A stretch of 64,000 nt of DNA, taken from the NCBI GenBank assembly GCA_004794655.1, contig SMMW01000554.1, forward strand, positions 12,379,501 to 12,443,500. The letters are read 5' to 3'. A model generated the notes under the pieces. The model ran no database searches, was not told where the DNA came from, and worked only from the letters and a program-made list of their open reading frames with translations. How positions within the stretch are numbered: the first letter of the stretch is position 1; the number at the start of each line of letters is the position of its first letter. The DNA is from Marisa cornuarietis (taxonomy: Eukaryota; Mollusca; Gastropoda; Architaenioglossa; Ampullariidae). A program made the translations under genes and the position numbers. Below are positions 56,843-64,000 of the stretch, piece after piece.

Positions 56843-57029
56843 GCTCCAGCTTTTAGGTTTTAGACGAGAAATGAATTAACAATTGCCATAAAACAAATAC
56901 TAACGTTTGCAGTCAGACCAATTAGCAAATTATTGCTTTAAGTTGGATCGTTTTAAAGCGATTATAAATGAAACAAAACTGAGCCAAAACTATTTTAAAC
57001 AAAGTACGTTCTGGATTTTGTGAAGAAGG

Positions 57030-57910
57030 TATGAGGGGCTGCCGGAAAGCAATTAGTTGCAGTAATCAAGCCACGAATGAACAAACGTACAGACAAGAAT
57101 GTTGGTAGCCCGTAGCTTAGCTGCATAACAAGCAGACTGACAGACAGCTGGAACTTGTTTATCAAGGGTCATGTCAACAGTGACAATGAATCCCAGATTC
57201 CTAACGGACTACGTACAGCGATGTTGGTTTTGCACACCTTGACTGTTTCGGCAGGCTGACGAGCGATGATTGTCTTCTTTTTGAGCATAGGAGGATTTCC
57301 GTTTTATCATCTTTAAGTTTAGGTTTGTTTCTTACCATCCAATCTTTGAAATCATTAATACAGGCCTCTATGGTGCTAATAGCAGAGTGTCAGCCGGTGG
57401 AGTAGAGCAGTACAGTCGCGAGTTGTAGGTATATGACTGATGAGAAACTTGGTGAGACTTGAAACATGATGAAACTGGTTTCACATACAAAATGACCAGA
57501 ATAGGACCGAGTACTGAGCCTTAAAGACCGACTCCACAAGAAAGTGGAGCAGGGCGAGATGTTTGACAATCAACAAACACAGCCTGTGTCCTATCAGTGA
57601 GAGAGGAGTTGAACCACGCTAGCGCAAGTCCAGAAACTTATTAGAAGGTTGTAGTCTGTGAAAGAGCAGAGAGTGGTCGATAGTGTCAAATGCAGCAGAC
57701 AGGTCCAGTAGAGTTGAGGTAGAAACATCGCCCCTCTCGAGGGCAGATAATATGTTTGTGGTTACGGTGCTGTGAAAATGTCTATTTTTTCCGACTGATT
57801 TTGGGGGAATAAGGTTGTTTCTTTTGTAAGCCGAAATGACAAATATGTTCAGGACAGCATTTATACTCATTATTTGACTTGTGAATAATGTACAAATTAT
57901 GCCCAAATGG
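57030..57910 (-). mobile_element. L2/CR1-like LINE reverse-transcriptase fragment, second copy
   Basis: Minus-strand frames give TLLDLSAAFDTIDHSLLFHR (as in 53,536-54,330), then SLTDRTQAVFVDCQ, DWMVRNKPKLKDDKTEI and NLGFIVTVDM, i.e. motif A to the region after motif C, with frameshifts. Older than the 53.5 kb copy. Confidence 0.85.
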
Positions 57911-58577
57911 CATTCCTAGTTTGAATGGCAATTTTATATAGGAATACAACAATTTTGATGGATCAATCCTGAACCCCCTTCAGACCGGGATGTATTTGCA
58001 CAACATTATGAAATTAAGAAAGTTTTTAATAATATACCATTTAGAGGGTTTTGTTGGAAGAATTGTGACGACGGGAGAAACGTTTAGTTTCAACAGTTTT
58101 ATATTGTTTAAAAAGATGTTTAGTTTTAAAACGTTCTAAATAAATGTAACCCCTGCGTTTCTAGAAAACTGATTCTCTAAATAAATTTAAGGCCTAACAA
58201 ATCTTAAAATTAGAAACATATTGTACTTTAGACCACTGACTTGATCAGCAATACAAGCAATCAGCAGGCACAACGATTTCACATTTTATTCAGTTTGCCG
58301 AAAGGGGCCAAACTTTTTTTACACAATTTTTTTCATCCATATCACTACTGCTCTCTCTTCTCTCTCCCTCTCTTGGACAACTTTATTTTCTTTTGCGAAT
58401 TTATTTCTTAAACCCCCGAGATAAAGTACGTCAGAAAGTTATGAATAGTTGCATTGCACATGACATGTTGATTGGTGAATGCACGGACAGGGGTCAGTGA
58501 TGAAATGAATAGACAGCTCAGACGTGGTATTTTTGCAACTGAAAAGTTAGAATGAAAGACTTGACATTAGCCCCTAC
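57911..58577. other. Gene B intron, no feature recognised
   Basis: AT-rich DNA with a CT-rich tract at 58,346-58,375; no exon or element identified. Confidence 0.5.
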
Positions 58578-58712
58578 CTTGAAATATAGGCTGGCAAGGC
58601 GTTCCTTTTCTAAAAAACTTTCTATGCTGACGCCCTTCATCATAAACGTAGGAATCATTGTATATCGATCTTCAATCAATGCTTTCTCCATGAGGTCGTG
58701 CAGCTCCGGTGT
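58578..58712 (-). CDS. Gene B exon: ankyrin-like helical segment
   Basis: 45 codons, phase 0-0, acceptor TTTTTTAAG, donor GTAGG. It encodes LHDLMEKALIEDRYTMIPTF and KGVSIESFLEKERLASLYF. Equal in length and aligned with the gene A exon at 175-309, and fits TRPM '..fv.lfl.nGv.l..fLt...L..LY'. Confidence 0.88.
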
Positions 58713-58741
58713 CTTAAAAAAGAAAGAATGTGTGTATTAAA

Positions 58742-58743
<2 letters not shown>

Positions 58744-58815
<72 letters not shown>

Positions 58816-58816
58816 T
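58744..58816. repeat. (ATT)n microsatellite
   Basis: About 24 trinucleotide units. Confidence 0.97.
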
Positions 58817-59570
58817 CACTGACCAACCACAAACAACAAATCGTGCCTTATGAAAACGAAAGATTTTTTAACTTTACTGACTCCTATAAGAACTTTTTTA
58901 ATCATAAACATATATTTTACAAACTCCAAGCACGTGTTTCACTATGCTAATTTAAGTGAGCAGAAATTTTACACCGTCACTAACTTCAAGCTTGTGGGGA
59001 TTTCTAGTTTTCGTATACGATATCTAGAACGGAGACTTGTTCGGAAAACTACATTGTGTAGAACTGTATAAAAAAAAGAAACTAAATTCACATAAAGAAA
59101 CAGGAAATGCATAATAAAAGAACTCATAAGAAAAAACAGTACACGTGTATGTCGTGAACTCCGGGGAATGAGCACGCGAAGATGGTCAGAGGTTGCGATT
59201 GCCATCGCCATCATGTCGGGCTAATCCAGCTCCCGCCGACATTTACGTGTAAGCGAACGATCTGCTACTACTTCAGAGTCTGAAGATTTGTGCAGTGTTT
59301 ATTTATGTGAGAATCCCTTATAGAGTTATCGAGTTACCATTTATTGCTTATGTGTTATATTTTGAAGTCCTGAATCTCAACACCGACCCATTACACGATT
59401 TGGCCAGTCTCAGGAAATCGTTTCGTTTTGGTTTGAAAGAATGCACTAGTATCTGGCGTGAGTATGGGGGTTGCACAACCCGTGCCGTGACAATGTTCTC
59501 GTATAAAAACAATTCCGACATTTCTGTAATGATAAAAAGAACACACCAGAAAGTGTTCTGTGATACACAC

Positions 59571-59680
59571 CTTAAGTCCGTTTTCTTGTGCCTTTTCAGA
59601 ACAATCCAGGGACTCCAATTTTTCTTGTGCCTTTTTAGAACAATCCCAGGACAAAGCTAACTGCAGATATTCTTTTTTAT
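59571..59680 (-). CDS. Gene B exon: TRPM helix with internal duplication
   Basis: 110 bp with acceptor GATTTCAG and donor GTGTGT. It encodes KKEYLQLALSWDCSKKAQEK and a second DCSEKAQEN. A 39 bp tandem duplication (gattgttct.aaaaggcacaag) doubles the second half of the helix relative to gene A exon 531-697. The first codon is completed by exon 60,106. Confidence 0.85.
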
Positions 59681-60105
59681 CTGAAATCATTTAAACACAA
59701 AATGAACAGACACGTAAAACCATCGTTAAAGCAGTTTATATGGAAATGTTTTGTCAATAGTACTGTTTGAACATAAATGTAGGAAAATTATTAGGCAAAG
59801 TCTAGGTTCTTTGCTTAATCATATGGTTCTTGATGACATGAAAATTTGTCAAACAAAATCCGCTTCATTATTGACAACTCCCTCTGTAAGGCCAGCATAA
59901 CTAACCTGCCAAGCACCAATCCGTGTAAATGCACCACTTAGCTCCAGATTTGGTCTTGCGATTTAGCCTTTTAATTTATTGTAGTTAAGATTTCAGTGTG
60001 TTCCTTGGATAGCTGAGCCTGACGATCATCCGACTAGAATGCTCTGTCACAGCTGTTATATTTTAATTCTAAAATAATTTAGTTCTTCTGTATTTATTTT
60101 CTTAC

Positions 60106-60333
60106 CTTTAGCTATGATGTTTCGAGAGGTTGATTTCCTTATTTGTTCAGAAGGTTGATAGACATCAGGCTTTGAAATTTCTGGAGATGTTCTGCGTCTG
60201 TGAGCAGGCCTGACGAGAGGGGGGGACAGGGGGGTCTGGTGTACCCGGGCCCGCGGCTCTGAAGGGGGCCCGGCCTTGGTCAGTGGATTGTTTTTCTTCT
60301 TCTCCTCCTCTTCTTTTTCTTTTATAGAAAGGT
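60106..60333 (-). CDS. Gene B exon candidate: linker with exonised repeat
   Basis: Donor GTAAG and end phase fit the next exon. Acceptor CCACAG at 60,334 leaves one frame open: a K/E run (KEKEEEEKKK), a P/R-rich part, then ISKPDVYQPSEQIRKSTSRN. The middle (60,190-60,290) is very GC-rich (gggcccgcggctct) like a transposon end, so part of the exon may be transposon-derived, or the true exon may be shorter. Confidence 0.45.
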
Positions 60334-60811
60334 CTGTGGACAGAACACCCAAGCATTACATATGCAGATGTTGAATTTCAACTCTGTAGAATACAATTTC
60401 GGGGCCTGGGGTGTGAAGTGTAGTCAAAGGTATCATATTCTCGCTGGACAAGCCTAGAGGCGGAAGGCCGCTGGATACTGAAGATTTTATCGCATGTGAA
60501 CCGTCCAGAAAAACGTTCGTGCATTGAGATTGCTGGATTTATGTGCCACTACGGGGGAAGTGAGTGGGCCCTGCAAGCAAATCGGAATTAACAGTGAAGA
60601 GGCAGGTATATTACTGATGTGTGGCCACATTTTATGAAAGGATGGGGGCCCGCCCCTGGCGCTGCAAGCTGTAAGTGAGAGATATCAAGGGTGTTTTTTC
60701 ATAGTTACTTAACGACACTGAGACTTTCTCGTACCGTTTCTCCATCACCAAACAAACAAATACATTAGTCTACACAACAGATCCTTGATACAATGAGACT
60801 ACAATGAGACT

Positions 60812-61455
60812 TGGCCCGCAAAGCACCAATGCTATAATTTTAAGGCAGTGGGCGCACCAGGTATTGTATGGGGGTCTGTTACTCGATGAGACAGTGTTGT
60901 ATTTGTGTAACGCCTGACACTGTTCCTTGTACTGTATATACGGCTACTAGCCAAGACCAAGACTGAAAACAAAACAGAAATCAAGCTAAGAGAAGGAAAA
61001 TCAATTGGCACGTGGAACGTACGCACGTTATACCAGTGCGGAAAAGTGCATCAACTCACACACGAGCTAAAACGGTACCAGTGGGACATTGTGGGACTGG
61101 CGGAGGTCAGATGGACAGGATTTTGGGAAACAACGACGGACGACGGCCACAGACTGTGGTACAGTGGGGAGGACGCCAGGCATGAGTACGGCGTGGGCTT
61201 CCTCGTGCACAAGTGGCCGCGAAAGGGAGGAAAGTCACCAGGCGTTGATAATGTACCAGCTGAGCTGCTCAAGCAGGGTGGGGAAGCAACTACAAAGGCC
61301 CTAACTGTCCTGTGCCAAAGAGTCTGGGAGCGCAAGGAATGGCCCAGAGAATGGACGCAGTCACTAATCATACCCCTCCCAAAGAAAGGAAACAGCAAAC
61401 AGTGTCAGAACTACAGAACCATAAGCCTTATCAGTCACCCAAGCAAACTATAACT
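60812..61455 (+). mobile_element. LINE with endonuclease start fused to reverse transcriptase
   Basis: A 5' region (60,812-60,955) repeated at 63,738-63,878 leads into the endonuclease start TWNVRTLYQCGKVHQLTHEL and LAEVRWTGF. At about 61,215 it jumps to RKGGKSPGVDNVPAELLKQG and LIIPLPKKGNSKQCQNYRTI, the start of reverse transcriptase. Roughly 200 residues are deleted and the element stops soon after. Confidence 0.85.
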
Positions 61456-61479
61456 GAGCACGTATTTTAACGGATATAG

Positions 61480-62960
61480 AAGCGTTTCTCAACCTTTTAC
61501 TTGTGATGCCCCCCTCGACGAAAAATGGTACGTCCGCGCCCCCTTCCCCCCCCCTACCCCAGCCAACTATTTACTAGGGGGTTAAAGATAGCGTTTTGAG
61601 TCGATCTTGTTGCAGACGCCTCTCGCGAAAACGGTATAAACTATAAAAGGTCCTACTTGGAAAGTGAAAAGTCGTCTAATTTAAGAGTTAAATTTTGTAA
61701 ACATTGGTAATAATGTCGTTTTCACTTGATCAGTACACAAATATGTATCTATAAATACAATGCCAATACAACAGATTTCTTTGTCCCTTGACAAAGGCTT
61801 CCTTAGTTGACCACGAACGCAGCGTTGAGAAAATCACTACAACACCGGAAAAACAAAGTTCGTATCTGCAAGAAGTAAAATTGCCAATGAAATATTACGA
61901 AAGCAAATTCTGGGGTGCTAATAAATAGTATTTTAATAATTTTTGTGGACACTCGCCTTGATTAATGAGAAGGTTGAGCCTGCTTGCTGCTGCATAGAGA
62001 AGCAAACCTGGGTGCGATGTTTGTACCCACTGCTATTCGCAGATCAGCCTCAGCGTCCAGACGATTTCTGTATTTCGACTTCAGTGCTGCCAATGCTGAA
62101 AATCCTTGCTCACACATATAAGATGTTGAAAAAGGCAGAAGATCCTTCATCGCTTTCTGAGAAAGAAGAGGATATTCTCCGTTGACACCAATCCAGAATT
62201 TCGGCACCGGTGTTGTTTGGAAGACCATTTTCAGGGACTGGTCACTCGAAAGGTCGATGAGCTGCTCTTCTTCTTCCGTAGACAAACCGCTTGTGCTTGG
62301 ATCAGCCAGAAATGGATTACGAATCCAATCATATTTAGTTACATCAATTTCAGCAAAGTAATGTTGAAACTTTTCTTGATTGCAACCCTTGTTTCTTTCC
62401 AGCCATTGCAGGAGCGCCATCTGTGCATAAGCCGACGCAGGAATTCCAGGAAATGCCTTGGTCCTTAAGGGAGTCATCAACAATCGCAAATAAATCTTGG
62501 GCGGTTGCTCTGCATTCAATTTTCTTGCAAAATAAAAAGTCCTCCAGAAGATTATTTTCCCACACGTAACGAATGTAAGCAATCAAGTGTGAGTCACCTG
62601 CAGTGTCAGTACCTTCATCTAACTCTAACTGCAAAGCAAAATTTTGGCTTTTTACACGGCTGATCAACTGAGGCCGAGTTGCGTCTTCCTGCTTGTGGGG
62701 TGTCCCTGGTCACCCTTTGATATTTGACCGAGTCAGGGAAGCTGACACATACTAAAATCTTCGACACAGCCGTGCTGTTGAGGTCGGCTTGCCACGTGCT
62801 ACTGGTCAAGATTTATAGCCACCCGCCTTGACCATCCTTTCCGGCTATTACCTGGAGCGGTGGTAACTTGACCAGTGGACTGTTGGTGGTCCGACACAAG
62901 CTTAATTAAAGGTAGAAAATACGTTTTCTACAGGGAGCCTGGTGAATGAGTCATCGAAGG
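61480..62960 (-). mobile_element. hAT transposase relic (ZBED5/FAM200-type)
   Basis: Minus-strand frames encode LELDEGTDTAGDSHLIAYIR, FLFCKKIECRATAQDLFAIV and CVGLCTDGAPAMAG, the hAT 'DeStD...' and 'CTDGA.sM' motifs. After a large deletion the C-terminal dimerisation part follows (EYPLLSQKAMKDLLPFSTSY, CEQGFSALAALKSKYRNRLD). A terminal-like sequence agcgtttctcaacc starts at 61,483. Inactive. Confidence 0.87.
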
Positions 62961-63044
62961 CAGCGTTTCTTAACCTTGTTTCTTGTGACGCCTCCACCCC
63001 ATGACTAAAAAAGGGTACGCCCTATGTGTTTGCGTGTCACAGCA

Positions 63045-63047
<3 letters not shown>
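62961..63047 (+). repeat. Second hAT-like terminus
   Basis: agcgtttcttaaccttg and the following gtgacgcctccacccc resemble the start at 61,483 in the same orientation, so it is not that element's opposite end. Confidence 0.55.
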
Positions 63048-63100
<53 letters not shown>

Positions 63101-63103
63101 CGC
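63046..63103. repeat. (TG)n microsatellite
   Basis: About 55 bp of TG repeats. Confidence 0.97.
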
Positions 63104-64000
63104 GCATATGCGGTTTTACTGAAGCAATAAATGAATTAAATATATAGGAAGGACTTTCGATTAGTGCTTCGCGTTTGTCTAGTTCGTTATGTAAGTTGAT
63201 AAAAAAGATAACTGGTGTGCTCTGTTGTTCGTAGCATCAAACAACATAAAAAATTTATTAACATCGATGAAGAGTTATTTAGGCATTAATTTCTTCGGTT
63301 CTTTCTCTTCAGCCTGTTACATACATGTGTAAGTATAAAGCACTTATATATAGAGATAGCACATTTCCTTGCTCGGGAGTGAGCCTAGTGCACGTGAAAG
63401 TGCAGCACTAAAAGCAAATACGTACGACTGCAAAATGCGAAAAACAAAAAGAGGATGTGTTGCCACAGTGTTGGGATGGAGATCAGTTAGTAGAGGTACT
63501 CACAAAAGAGATATGTCCTGAGGCCAGTTTTGAAAACTTCAAAGGTGTTTATTGTGTGACTCTTAACAGTGATTCTTAGAATCTTTTACACATCGCCAGT
63601 TACCGTCGCACAAGCAGACCGTTCAACGAGCTGCCAAGATCGGTTAAGCAGCTTAGGATGGAGTCCGGGCAGAGGAGTCTCGGCTCACAAAAACAATGGG
63701 TGTTGACTGTATTATCCAACTGTTTGCGAGTCGTAAAGCCCGCAAAGCACCACTGCTGTAATTTTAAGGCAATGGGTGCACCAGGTATTGTATGGGGGTC
63801 TATTACTCGAGGGGACAGTGTTGTATTTGTGTAACGCCTGACACTGTTCCTTGTACTGTATATGCGGCTACTAGCCACCATTATCACACCTGCAGTAGGA
63901 TGCTGGAAATGAATATTTTGCTTTCTATAGACTCTATTCATTTCACTAATCTTTCGAGGTTTTGATTTCGATATTGACATAACCTTCCTCACTCTGGGGA
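63104..64000. other. Right edge, transposon-rich, no host exon seen
   Basis: Apart from the LINE 5' copy nothing is recognised. The N-terminal homology exons of gene B must lie beyond the window. Confidence 0.5.
63738..63878 (+). repeat. LINE 5' region, isolated copy
   Basis: About 92% identical by eye to 60,815-60,955 (cgcaaagcaccactgctgta through gcggctactagcca), with no endonuclease following. Confidence 0.8.

Noticed and set aside
63600..63992. 130-codon minus-strand frame at the right edge
   Set aside because: Covers the LINE 5' copy in antisense; no domain recognised.

Overview
The window looks like nuclear DNA from a repeat-rich invertebrate, most likely a mollusc. That placement is inferred from the mix of an expanded TRPM-like channel family, decayed LINEs, pogo/Tigger and hAT elements, and large introns; no single marker proves it. 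There are no prokaryotic features. Most long open frames are transposon remnants. The host genes consist of many short exons on the minus strand, which I reconstructed from splice signals, reading-frame phase and protein similarity.

The host content is two TRPM-type cation-channel genes in tandem, both on the minus strand. Gene B occupies about 25.9-60.3 kb and runs off the right edge. Its exons, read right to left, encode a charged linker, an ankyrin-like helical segment, an array of tiny charged linker exons (49.1-53.1 kb), the conserved pre-membrane helical region (46.4, 44.6, 43.2 and 38.2 kb), S1-S2 (36.4 kb), S3-S4 (35.5 kb), S5 and pore (32.4 kb), S6 (32.1 kb), the TRP box (31.7 kb) and a charged or coiled-coil tail (31.3, 31.0, 28.0 and 25.9 kb). 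From 38,273 to 31,285 the phases agree across every junction. Gene A occupies about 16.9 kb to base 1 and runs off the left edge. It contributes the N-terminal TRPM homology region (6.5-1.9 kb) and the same helical segment (0.7-0.2 kb), preceded by a run of small K/E-rich exons (16.9-6.9 kb).

Two features dominate. First, the linkers of both channels are built from very short exons, nearly all phase 0-0 in gene B, some amplified as a tandem array of about 780 bp units. Second, a young LTR retrotransposon (9,141-15,436) sits in a gene A intron. It has nearly identical LTRs, a gag gene and a protease, but a long coiled-coil segment stands where the front half of reverse transcriptase should be, and there is no integrase.

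The rest is transposon debris and simple repeats: two deleted Tigger/pogo elements with TA duplications (one hosting a 334 bp foldback element), a hAT-like element with an 8 bp duplication that carries a nested foldback with a tRNA-like segment, a 560 bp inverted repeat, a hAT transposase relic, at least eight LINE fragments and many microsatellites. The 16.9-25.9 kb interval is probably intergenic between A and B. The 5' ends of both genes and a few linking exons remain unresolved.
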